DNA from: Mucilaginibacter flavus
GTDB lineage: Bacteria; Bacteroidota; Bacteroidia; Sphingobacteriales; Sphingobacteriaceae
NCBI RefSeq assembly: GCF_030409315.1
Contig: NZ_JAUFPS010000008.1
Location: 1-64,000, forward strand
DNA length: 64,000 bases
Direction: 5' to 3'
Position 1 is the first letter of the stretch. Every line of letters starts with the position of its first letter. This document shows, one piece after another, positions 37,573-45,548 of the stretch. A model generated the notes under the pieces. It made no database searches, was not told where the DNA came from, and saw only the letters and a program-made list of their open reading frames with translations. The position numbers were made by a program, and so were the translations under genes.

Positions 37573-37580
37573 AGGGGGAG
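37555..37580. repeat. C-run/G-run repeat overlapping a gene end, copy 2
   Basis: AGCCCCCCAGCCCCCTAAAG then GGGGAG, one mismatch from the copy at 16084-16109. It supplies SPPAP and the TAA of aguA. Confidence 0.8.
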
Positions 37581-37618
37581 CTTTTGATTTAGTTCCTTAT
37601 TATTTAAATATATAAACC

Positions 37619-37645
37619 AAACGCCCGGCAAAATTCCGGGCGTTT
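37619..37645 (+). terminator. Intrinsic terminator after aguA
   Basis: AAACGCCCGG (37619-37628) pairs with CCGGGCGTTT (37636-37645), followed by a short T-rich stretch. Confidence 0.75.
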
Positions 37646-37725
37646 CTTATTTTCCGCTGCTCAGCTGCCGCAAGGCTCTGCCTTGTGGTCCGCATTTAGG
37701 TTGCCGAGATGTCCTATCCTGAAAT

Positions 37726-37776
37726 AGTCCTTTGTCTAAAAGTCCTTTGTCCTTTTTCCAAAGAGTCCTTTATCTT
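37726..37776. repeat. AGTCCTTT simple repeats
   Basis: AGTCC occurs at 37726, 37741 and 37764 in a run of AGTCCTTTGTCC-like words before the GH2 gene end. A similar tract of AGTCC words lies at 62186-62235. Confidence 0.4.
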
Positions 37777-37795
37777 TTATCCATAAATCATTACT

Positions 37796-40588
37796 CTATT
37801 TTGCAGCTAACGTAACAACTTGCTTGTCCAAATTCCAGCCTTCCAATAAGATGGTTGGGGTCACGTTACCCAATTTGGCTGCCGGGGCAGTTACCGATAC
37901 GGTTGTGCTTTCGTGCGGGCCCAAGGTAAAATAGTTGCCTGTCCAGTAGCTTGGCATAATTTCTTCGCCATTTTTCATGAGTTGGGGGCGTACAAAAAAC
38001 GCTACTTTGTTTGATGTGTTGGTGAATTGAACAGTCCACTTGCTTTCTACAGCGCCTTTCTCGGTTTTGATAATTTGGGCACTTACCTGGGCATGTTTCA
38101 TGTCGTTCAGTGTTTTAAATTCATCCGTTGCCGATAGCCAGTATGCGTTATGAGATACCGCTTTGCCGGTTGTCGTTTTCAGGTTGAGGATTACAAAACT
38201 TACGCCTTGTGTACCTGCTAACACATCCTTCAATTGCATAATTTCCTGTACTCCGTTTGTGGCCAAACCCACATGATCTAACTTAATAGATTTGATAAGC
38301 TTGCTATCAATATCAAAAACATCGACAGTAGCGGTTAAGCTGCCTGTTGCGTGATGGGTACGGTTAATAATAGCCACGCTCGAATTATCGTAATTATACT
38401 GGATATGTACCGGCTCGCAAGCGTTTTGCATACTGTAATAGCCCGCGTTTGGCTCCAGGTACCAATCGTAAATCTGCCATATTACGCTTGGCAACGCTGC
38501 GTTCAGCTTCCAGAGCATTACACCGCCGGTTTCGTTCAGTTTATGGCCATCGGCCTCAAAAATTCCCTGGTAGCCAATATAGTTCAGGAACTGCATTTTA
38601 TCAGAGAAATTGACAATGCTGCTTGGCGCGCCATAACGTTTAACCATTTCCTCGTAATACTTATCATACTGACCGGCCCCTGTGGCGGCATCATGATACC
38701 CCCAGCTATTGTTAAGCGGGAAAGGCAAACTTTTGTCCCAGGTAAGGTTAGGGATTATTTTAGGCAGCGTGGTATATGGCGGTTGCGATGGCAAGCCGGT
38801 TTCATCCTTAAACACCCAATCGTGCGCTAAATCGGCCAGTTTGTAATATTCTTTAGGATCTTTCCAGGCATACGGGCCACCGCTGTATACGCCCGATGGC
38901 ATATCATCCGGCCATGAGCCTTTCCAACCTTCGGGCAGCTTAGCAAAACCCGATGAACTTGGGATAAACGGACGGGTGCCATCTAACTCAATAATATCAT
39001 TGCGCATCTTGTCGTACAGTTCTTTACGGGCATGGCCTTCATTACCACCTGTCCACACCAATAAACTTGGATGGTTACGGATGCGGTAAATAGTACTCTC
39101 TACGTTTTTAACAAATACGCTGCCTTCCAAAGGCCAGTCCGGCGAGCCTTTAAACTCGCCCTGGGTATCGCCGGTAATCCAAAAATCGGACCATACCATC
39201 TGTCCATATTTATCAGCGGCGTTCCAAAACGCGTCGGGCTCTGTTACCCCTCCACCCCAAATCCGTACCAGGTTAACGTTGGCATTGCGGCATAAGTGCA
39301 TTTCGTAATCATACCTGGCCGAATCGCGGTTCACCATCATATCCGGAACCCATGCACCACCTACCAGGTGTACCAGTTTGCCGTTCACGTAAAATTGCCT
39401 GCGAACAAAGCCATTCACTTTTTCGGCTTTTGATGATACCATGCGCACCCCAAAAACAAAAGTAGTGTCGTCGCTTATGCCTTTAGCATCGGCATATTGC
39501 AGGCGTATGCGGTATAAATTGGCTTTACCGTAACCATTGGGCCACCATAATTTAGGCTGATGAATAACCAGCTGATTGATCTGATCGGCATTTAAATCAA
39601 CAGTTTTACCAGAGTTCGCCGCAACCGAAACGGCTTGCGTAAACTGCACCGGCAAACCTGTAAAGTTTTCGGGCTTTATGCTGATGGTAAGCTTGCCCGT
39701 ATTTGCAACAGATGTATTGTTTGATAGCGTAAGCTTTAAAGATAGTTTAGCCGTACTGGTATCGGGCAGGTTTGGCAAAGTGGTTACCAGTTTTGGCCGG
39801 CCAATGGTTACCGCTCCTGTAGTACGCAAATACACCGGTTGCCAGATACCCATGTTACGATCGCGCACCGGCGGAATCCAATCCCATCCCGCAGAACACA
39901 GCATGGTTACGTTTTTGCCGATATCCCCCGTAGGGCCACCGTTTTCATAAAACGGACCTAACGCCTGCAATTGCTCCTTAGCCGGATAACCGGGATAATC
40001 TAAAGGATATATTTTAACGGCCAGCGCGTTTTCACCACCAGCGTTGATGGCATTGCTTACATCAAGGTTATGCTCGGCAAACATGCCCGCCATCTGCGTG
40101 CTATCGGCAATTTGTTTACCATTTAAATATACTGCCGCGCGGTAGTTGATACCCTTAAATATCAACTGAAATTGTTTGCCTTTGTCGGCAGCCGCTACTT
40201 TAAAAGTGGTGCGATACCAGTAAGGCTTTTTCCATGGATTTGGGTCATTAGGCAAATGGCTGTATTGCTCCAGGTTATATTCTTTATTAAACTGGTCCGA
40301 TGCATCCGGGATCAGCATATTATTTAAGCCCTGGTACGGATCGGGATAGATCTTATTAGCTACCAAACCGGTCAGCACAGTTGAAGGCACCTTAACCGGA
40401 AACCAATACACCGGCGAATGGTATTTATCAGAAGAAAGTTCGGCACCGGTAGCGGTTACCAGCGACGAAGATTGCAAATCAAAATTAGTGAGCTTAACCT
40501 GTTTCACCGTGCCCGACTGCGCCATTAAAGAGGCCGGTATTATCCCGATAGCCAGGGCGCTTAACGCCGCATAAATAGTTTTTTTCAT
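37796..40588 (-). CDS. GH2 beta-glycosidase (exo-beta-glucosaminidase / beta-mannosidase subgroup)
   Basis: A 930-residue exported glycosidase. The signal peptide is MKKTIYAALSALAIGIIPASLMAQ. A jelly-roll sugar-binding domain spans about 30-250 (FKGINYRAAVYLNGKQIADS), an Ig-like domain 260-385, the TIM barrel 400-740 and C-terminal beta domains to the end. The candidate acid/base is E518 in LLVWTGGNEGHARK and the candidate nucleophile E597 in FKDETGLPSQPP (numbered from the in-frame TTG one codon before the ATG at 40588). The block WKLNAALPSVIWQIYDWYLE resembles exo-beta-D-glucosaminidases, whose acid residue is usually Asp. It is the last gene of the large minus-strand locus, 161 bp after a FG-GAP gene. 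Confidence 0.85.
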   Translation of the reverse strand: MKKTIYAALSALAIGIIPASLMAQSGTVKQVKLTNFDLQSSSLVTATGAELSSDKYHSPVYWFPVKVPSTVLTGLVANKIYPDPYQGLNNMLIPDASDQFNKEYNLEQYSHLPNDPNPWKKPYWYRTTFKVAAADKGKQFQLIFKGINYRAAVYLNGKQIADSTQMAGMFAEHNLDVSNAINAGGENALAVKIYPLDYPGYPAKEQLQALGPFYENGGPTGDIGKNVTMLCSAGWDWIPPVRDRNMGIWQPVYLRTTGAVTIGRPKLVTTLPNLPDTSTAKLSLKLTLSNNTSVANTGKLTISIKPENFTGLPVQFTQAVSVAANSGKTVDLNADQINQLVIHQPKLWWPNGYGKANLYRIRLQYADAKGISDDTTFVFGVRMVSSKAEKVNGFVRRQFYVNGKLVHLVGGAWVPDMMVNRDSARYDYEMHLCRNANVNLVRIWGGGVTEPDAFWNAADKYGQMVWSDFWITGDTQGEFKGSPDWPLEGSVFVKNVESTIYRIRNHPSLLVWTGGNEGHARKELYDKMRNDIIELDGTRPFIPSSSGFAKLPEGWKGSWPDDMPSGVYSGGPYAWKDPKEYYKLADLAHDWVFKDETGLPSQPPYTTLPKIIPNLTWDKSLPFPLNNSWGYHDAATGAGQYDKYYEEMVKRYGAPSSIVNFSDKMQFLNYIGYQGIFEADGHKLNETGGVMLWKLNAALPSVIWQIYDWYLEPNAGYYSMQNACEPVHIQYNYDNSSVAIINRTHHATGSLTATVDVFDIDSKLIKSIKLDHVGLATNGVQEIMQLKDVLAGTQGVSFVILNLKTTTGKAVSHNAYWLSATDEFKTLNDMKHAQVSAQIIKTEKGAVESKWTVQFTNTSNKVAFFVRPQLMKNGEEIMPSYWTGNYFTLGPHESTTVSVTAPAAKLGNVTPTILLEGWNLDKQVVTLAAK

Positions 40589-40748
40589 CAAAAGGATTTT
40601 TTAGCCGGATAGCATAGGGCATACCTTTTAAATAAGGAAATTATACGGCATCCGGCAATAAATAACAGGAGTAAAACTACTTAACAAAGGCTCAAAGGGG
40701 ACTGTACTAATTTATCATTTTGTTATACAAATGTTACAAAACACGCTT

Positions 40749-42308
40749 TTAAGGGCGTTTTGAGAGTGTATTTTTTAACACAATGATGGGTTCAAATAAA
40801 TCCCAATTGGGTTTATACCCCTTTTGGTTAATGAGGCCTTTGCCACCAATGGAAAAATTGCCTAAAATAATATCGAGGTTGCCATCCTGGTCAACATCGG
40901 CCACATCCATCGAAATCCAACGGCCGTATTGGTTTACCGGAATTTCGTGTACCTTGAATTTGCCGGGGCCGGTTTGTTCATGATAGGTAAAACCTTCGGC
41001 AGGGTGATTTTTAAAATCGGGAAAGAAAGCGATGACAGCTAAATCCAAGTCACCATCGTGGTCAAAATCGGCGGCTACCGCTTTGGAGCAGCCGTTGATA
41101 TGATAAAAGTAAGTTTGTTTAAATTTCCAGTTACCCTGGTTGGTAAAAATGTATACCCCGTGGTAAGGTTTTAATATGGGTGAGTAGTCGTCATTATCGC
41201 CACAGGTGTATAAAATATCAGGCTTGCCATCGTGATTAAAATCAACTACCTGGAAACTGCTGGTACCATATACCGGCGGAAAGCGCAGAATATTTTGAGC
41301 GTCAAAACCGCCCTTTTTATCATTCAGAAACAACCATACGCCTTCATCGCCCTGGGCAAACAAACACATGATATCGGGCCAGCCATCATGATTATAATCG
41401 TCAACGTAAACCTGTGTTGGACCGGGAATAGCCCTGATGTTTTTTTTGATGAACTTGTGATTTGCCTGTTGCTGCACCAGGAACAAACCGCCCCGGTTAT
41501 TTCCAAAACCGCAGCTCACATAATCCATCAAGCCGTCCTTATTAAAATCGGCATAAGCGCTTTTTACCGGGCGGGGCAAACTATCGGTAACCAGTACCGA
41601 ATCTTTACTTTTTGATTTGCTATCCAGATTAATATTAATCAGCTTGCCCTTCAGCAAATCATTAGGAGGCAATACACCAATACAGGTAATTGTAGCTTCA
41701 TTGGGGTTAGCATCAGTTTTAAAAAAGTTAACATCCGCAATGGCCGAGGGGAACTTTTTAACCAGAGTTGAGTTTAAATCCTTATCCCAGCGATACAAAC
41801 CGCTTTTGCCGCTGCCGCTATAAATGTGCTTATCATTGGTGTTAAAACCAACCATAGTAGTCATAGATGGCATGCCTGTAGTATCTACATGCGGCGGACG
41901 TTGCACACGGAAGATAGCCCAATCCTTAACCGCTTCTGGTTTGGGGATAGTTAGCTTATCGGGCGCGTAGTATTTATAGTAAACTACAATTTTATACCAG
42001 TCATTTAAGCTGATTGCCGAACCTGTACGCGCGATATATGAGTCCATAAAAGATCTGATACCGAGCTTAGGTGCCATAGCCGGCAGGATACTTTTATCCC
42101 AGGTAGTTTTATCAAGTAAAGAAGGATCGGGAGCCTGGTGGCAACTTGCGCAATGTTTTTTTACTAACACTTGTCCTTCGGCAAGGTATTTTTCGTCATC
42201 TGATGATAAACCACTGTCACTACAGCTGTTAAAAGCCAGTACTATAGTAAATACGAATACCAGCAATAGGCAGATATTATTTGATGAAAGCCTTTTTTGT
42301 TTTTTCAT
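40749..42308 (-). CDS. Lipoprotein with c-type haem motif and FG-GAP/VCBS repeats (paralogue 1)
   Basis: A 519-residue lipoprotein. The lipobox region is IVLAFNSCSDSG. A CxxCH haem site, VKKHCASCHQAPD, lies near 51-60; a methionine (ILPAMAPKLGI) about 25 residues later is a candidate axial ligand. After a helical segment (NDWYKIVVYYKYYAPDKL) the rest is a beta-propeller of FG-GAP repeats with Ca-binding D-x-D/N-x-D-G-x-x-D loops: YADFNKDGLMDYVSCG, VDDYNHDGWPDIMCLF, VVDFNHDGKPDILYTC, AADFDHDGDLDLAVIA and VADVDQDGNLDIILGN. It is homologous to the gene at 42648. I start at ATG 42308; the frame opens at GTG 42314. Role unknown, possibly electron transfer at the cell surface. Confidence 0.8.
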   Translation of the reverse strand: MKKQKRLSSNNICLLLVFVFTIVLAFNSCSDSGLSSDDEKYLAEGQVLVKKHCASCHQAPDPSLLDKTTWDKSILPAMAPKLGIRSFMDSYIARTGSAISLNDWYKIVVYYKYYAPDKLTIPKPEAVKDWAIFRVQRPPHVDTTGMPSMTTMVGFNTNDKHIYSGSGKSGLYRWDKDLNSTLVKKFPSAIADVNFFKTDANPNEATITCIGVLPPNDLLKGKLININLDSKSKSKDSVLVTDSLPRPVKSAYADFNKDGLMDYVSCGFGNNRGGLFLVQQQANHKFIKKNIRAIPGPTQVYVDDYNHDGWPDIMCLFAQGDEGVWLFLNDKKGGFDAQNILRFPPVYGTSSFQVVDFNHDGKPDILYTCGDNDDYSPILKPYHGVYIFTNQGNWKFKQTYFYHINGCSKAVAADFDHDGDLDLAVIAFFPDFKNHPAEGFTYHEQTGPGKFKVHEIPVNQYGRWISMDVADVDQDGNLDIILGNFSIGGKGLINQKGYKPNWDLFEPIIVLKNTLSKRP

Positions 42309-42418
42309 ACGCACGTAGCTGTTTAAGGCTTTTTTTATTTTTTATGTAGAGATACATTACATGCCTCTCAAGCTATGCAGAGCAAATTCGGCTTGCACGT
42401 GGTAGACGAAACGCTGGC

Positions 42419-42588
42419 GAAGACTCACCCGGCTACGCTGCGCTGGCCACCCTCTCTTCGGCTTCGCCGGAAAGAGGGGTTTGAAAAGTTTATATTTTAT
42501 CACATCCTTCTAATATCCAGCGTTCAAACCCCTCTTTCCACCGAAGTGAAGAGAGTGTGGCGGGTGTAGCCTCGCCGGGTGAGTCTTC
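42419..42588. repeat. MITE-like inverted-repeat element, copy 3
   Basis: 170 bp with the same arms and orientation as copy 2 (GAAGACTCACCCGG to CCGGGTGAGTCTTC, arm B left, arm A right). It lies in the 339-bp gap between two paralogous FG-GAP genes of one apparent operon. Outside it the gap shows nothing. Confidence 0.85.
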
Positions 42589-42647
42589 TACGCTATACAA
42601 TCTACGCCATTCCACCGATTTTAATAATGGCAATAAAATAGCTCCCC

Positions 42648-44204
42648 CTACTTCTTCATATGATTCTCCAACACAACGAGTGGTAAATGCAAATCCCATT
42701 GTGGTTTTAAATCATGAATAAATTTAAACCCGTTGGCATAGTTACCTAACACAATATCGGGTTGTCCGTCATTATTAATATCGGCAACTTCCATACACAT
42801 CCATCGGCCGTATTGGCTTACCGGTACAGCATGCGCTTTAAAATCAAGTCCCTTGGTGTGCTCAAAATAAATAAACTCCTCCTGTGGGGTGTTTTGCATA
42901 TCGGCAAAAAAGGCAATGGTAGCAATATCAAGGTTACCATCGCCATTAAAATCGGCAGCGATAGCTTTGGTAGCACCATTTATGGGATAAAAATAGCTTT
43001 GCTTAAAATTCCAGTCGCCGGTATTGGTGTAAATGTACAAACCGTGGTACGGCTTCAATATGCGCGAATCATGATAGTTATAACCGCAGGTGTATACCAA
43101 ATCCGGCTTGCCATCGTGGTCCATATCAGCCAGTTGAAAGCTGGTTGAGCTGTTAGTTGGCGGAAAGCTTATCAACTTGCGGGTAGTAAAACCACCTTTC
43201 TGATCGTTAGTTAACAGCCAAAGTCCTTCATCGCCGCTGCCGGTTAACACCATAATATCGGGCCAGCCATCTTTATTAAAATCGCCGGTTACGGCCTGCA
43301 CCGCGCCACGTTTATTTAAAATGGTCGATTGCTCGTAAGTATGATCCTTATTTTGCTTAAGCAGGTAAACGCCACCCTTTTTTATACCCTCACTGCAAAC
43401 TACTACGTCGGTCAGCTTGTCCTTATTAAAATCAGCTATCACGGTTTGTACCGGTCTTTGTAAATCAGATGCGATGTAGGTTTGTGAGGCATTAATATCT
43501 TTAGCGTCAAGGTCAACCTTCACTATTTTTCCGTTAGGGAAGTCAACCCGTTCAATTCTGCCTATGCTGGCAAAAAAGCCACGGTTATGACCTTGCTCGT
43601 CCTTATCAAAACTTACCCCAAAACCTGCCGACGGGAACGACCCCAGCGAATCTGATTTGAGATTAGCATCCCAACTTAATAACTTTTCATTTTCGGCATC
43701 GGCGCTGTACAATTTATGATTAACTGGGTTGTAAGCTACCATGGTTGTAAAACTGGTATAACTAACCGGCGCTGGCTTTTTTAACGTAAAACCAGCCCAA
43801 TCTTCAATTAGCGGACTTGGTTTTTTGGCAGGGGTTAGCGTATCGGGTGCAAGTTTTTTGTAATAATCAACTATAGTAAACCACTCGGCAATAGTTACAC
43901 CGGTAGTATCATTAGGGTTATTTTTAAAGTACGAGCCTCCATAGGTTGATATATGTACCATGGGTGCCATATCAACCAAAACGTGATTTTCCCAAACACC
44001 TTTGGTTAATGAGTTAACAGGAGCAAGATCATGGCAGCGGGTACATTTTGTTTTAACCAGGTACTCGCCATCAACCTTTACATTCCCCGTTAAAACATAG
44101 GGCTTGGGTTTAGGCTTGCATCCGTTAACAAGGGTAACGCCCGCTAACGTAGCCGAAAATAAAAGCAGGTAAGCAGTAACACGATAACTTTTTTTAAAAT
44201 TCAT
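42648..44204 (-). CDS. Lipoprotein with c-type haem motif and FG-GAP/VCBS repeats (paralogue 2)
   Basis: A 518-residue lipoprotein with lipobox GVTLVNGCKPK. A CxxCH site, VKTKCTRCHDLAPV, lies near 51-60, with a candidate axial methionine in LVDMAPMVHI about 25 residues on. The same helical linker follows (AEWFTIVDYYKKLAPDTL), then FG-GAP repeats: IADFNKDKLTDVVVCS, TGDFNKDGWPDIMVLT, LADMDHDGKPDLVYTC, AADFNGDGNLDIATIA and VADINNDGQPDIVLGN. Layout and many blocks match the gene at 40749, so the two are old tandem paralogues now divergent in sequence. The upstream neighbour, 14 bp away, encodes a haloperoxidase-type enzyme. Function is not known. Confidence 0.8.
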   Translation of the reverse strand: MNFKKSYRVTAYLLLFSATLAGVTLVNGCKPKPKPYVLTGNVKVDGEYLVKTKCTRCHDLAPVNSLTKGVWENHVLVDMAPMVHISTYGGSYFKNNPNDTTGVTIAEWFTIVDYYKKLAPDTLTPAKKPSPLIEDWAGFTLKKPAPVSYTSFTTMVAYNPVNHKLYSADAENEKLLSWDANLKSDSLGSFPSAGFGVSFDKDEQGHNRGFFASIGRIERVDFPNGKIVKVDLDAKDINASQTYIASDLQRPVQTVIADFNKDKLTDVVVCSEGIKKGGVYLLKQNKDHTYEQSTILNKRGAVQAVTGDFNKDGWPDIMVLTGSGDEGLWLLTNDQKGGFTTRKLISFPPTNSSTSFQLADMDHDGKPDLVYTCGYNYHDSRILKPYHGLYIYTNTGDWNFKQSYFYPINGATKAIAADFNGDGNLDIATIAFFADMQNTPQEEFIYFEHTKGLDFKAHAVPVSQYGRWMCMEVADINNDGQPDIVLGNYANGFKFIHDLKPQWDLHLPLVVLENHMKK

Positions 44205-44218
44205 ATAGCTTATAGCCC

Positions 44219-45538
44219 TTATTTTTTAAGTTTTAATTTCTTCCAGATGTATTCACCAACCTGGCGGCCCTGAACCGCGCCCTGGTTTACACTGTTGATG
44301 TAATGAATGCCTCCGTAAAATCTGCTTATTGAGGTTTCATCAGATGCTTTCAGGAACGAATCAAAATGGCGTTTCATGCCGATGTATTTATAATCGCTGG
44401 TATCCTCATAAGCAAAGTTATCGCCAAACAAATGGGTTAATATTACTGCCGATGCGGCGCTGATATCGCTATGCCCGCTTGGATACTCGGGGAATGGAGG
44501 TGTTTGCAGCATAGGCAACCAATCGTGATCAATTTTATCATTAATTACAGTAACCGGTCTTATGTAGTTGGTTTCGTACTTAACCTGCCAGCCGCAAATA
44601 AACGCGTCAAACAGTGCTATTGATGTTAAAGCGTAGGTCTGGGCCGTTTTAGCCACATCTGCATGCGTTTGCTTACAGGCGATAGCGGCTATGCCAATCC
44701 AATGCCCACCCGGGGTAATTTTTTTGTTGGCAAACATCAAATGCCCGCTGTGCTGAATTACAAAAGGGTTATCATCCCAAAAGCGGGCTATGGTTACCTG
44801 CTCTGGGGTTATATGTTTACTTAAATCATAAACGGCCTGGGTTGCTTTGAAAAACTCGCTGTTTTTATCCTCGCTATATGGTGTTGGCGGCGGCAATTTA
44901 AACTGGGTAGATGTATCAACCGCGAAGGTGTGCATAGTACCCCAGCAAAACTCTACACCATCCAAATAATCGGGAGCGGTTGGCCGCCATTGGCCCGGCG
45001 CGTCGTTACCTAAAAAACGGGGTTTGCCACGGGTTTGCGGATAGTTATCAACCATGGCGCGCTTCAATATAAATTTACCCATCTGGGTACCAAAAGCTAT
45101 TGAGCGGGCGTAGGTAGAATCGTCAAGGTTATCTTTATAAGCGGCATATACCTTGTCTTCATACTTCTGTAAGGTATCTACAGAAAATGTAACCTTATGT
45201 GCCACTGTAAAAAAAGCTTTGGTAGCCGCCAAAGTATAATTGTATTGCAGCCCTTTTTTAGGTTCGGGTGGCTTGCCAAAGCCTTTTAACTGAGCGGCAA
45301 TAGAATTATAATCGGGGTTGCTATAACGTACAACCTCATATTGAGCCAGCGCGGTATAACCGTAAATGCGACTGGCCACTGGTGGCGTAAAAACGTCATA
45401 TATAATTACCTGGGTTAGCTGATCAACATTTTCATGCAATACATCGGTATCCTTAGGTAATGCTGTTTTTGTTTTTTGCGTACATCCGTACAACATCAAT
45501 AAACACGGAAGGGCTACAAATATTTTAAAATACCTCAT
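44219..45538 (-). CDS. Vanadium-dependent haloperoxidase / PAP2-superfamily lipoprotein
   Basis: A 439-residue exported protein. The vanadate (or phosphate) pocket is complete: K320 and R327 in KYETNYIRPV, S354-G355-H356 in EYPSGHSDIS, and R406 and H412 in SRFYGGIHY. These are the three signature motifs shared by vanadium haloperoxidases and PAP2 phosphatases; the all-helical length and the spacing fit the haloperoxidase branch. The lipobox LLMLYGCTQK anchors it to a membrane. I start at ATG 45538, 10 bp after the upstream stop; the longer frame overlaps the upstream gene. It could halogenate or oxidise phenolic compounds, or hydrolyse a phosphoester. Confidence 0.83.
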   Translation of the reverse strand: MRYFKIFVALPCLLMLYGCTQKTKTALPKDTDVLHENVDQLTQVIIYDVFTPPVASRIYGYTALAQYEVVRYSNPDYNSIAAQLKGFGKPPEPKKGLQYNYTLAATKAFFTVAHKVTFSVDTLQKYEDKVYAAYKDNLDDSTYARSIAFGTQMGKFILKRAMVDNYPQTRGKPRFLGNDAPGQWRPTAPDYLDGVEFCWGTMHTFAVDTSTQFKLPPPTPYSEDKNSEFFKATQAVYDLSKHITPEQVTIARFWDDNPFVIQHSGHLMFANKKITPGGHWIGIAAIACKQTHADVAKTAQTYALTSIALFDAFICGWQVKYETNYIRPVTVINDKIDHDWLPMLQTPPFPEYPSGHSDISAASAVILTHLFGDNFAYEDTSDYKYIGMKRHFDSFLKASDETSISRFYGGIHYINSVNQGAVQGRQVGEYIWKKLKLKK

Positions 45539-45548
45539 ATACAAATAA

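Noticed and set aside
38351..38830. 159-residue plus-strand ORF within the GH2 gene
   Set aside because: Antisense shadow; the GH2 reading has signal peptide, domains and catalytic residues.
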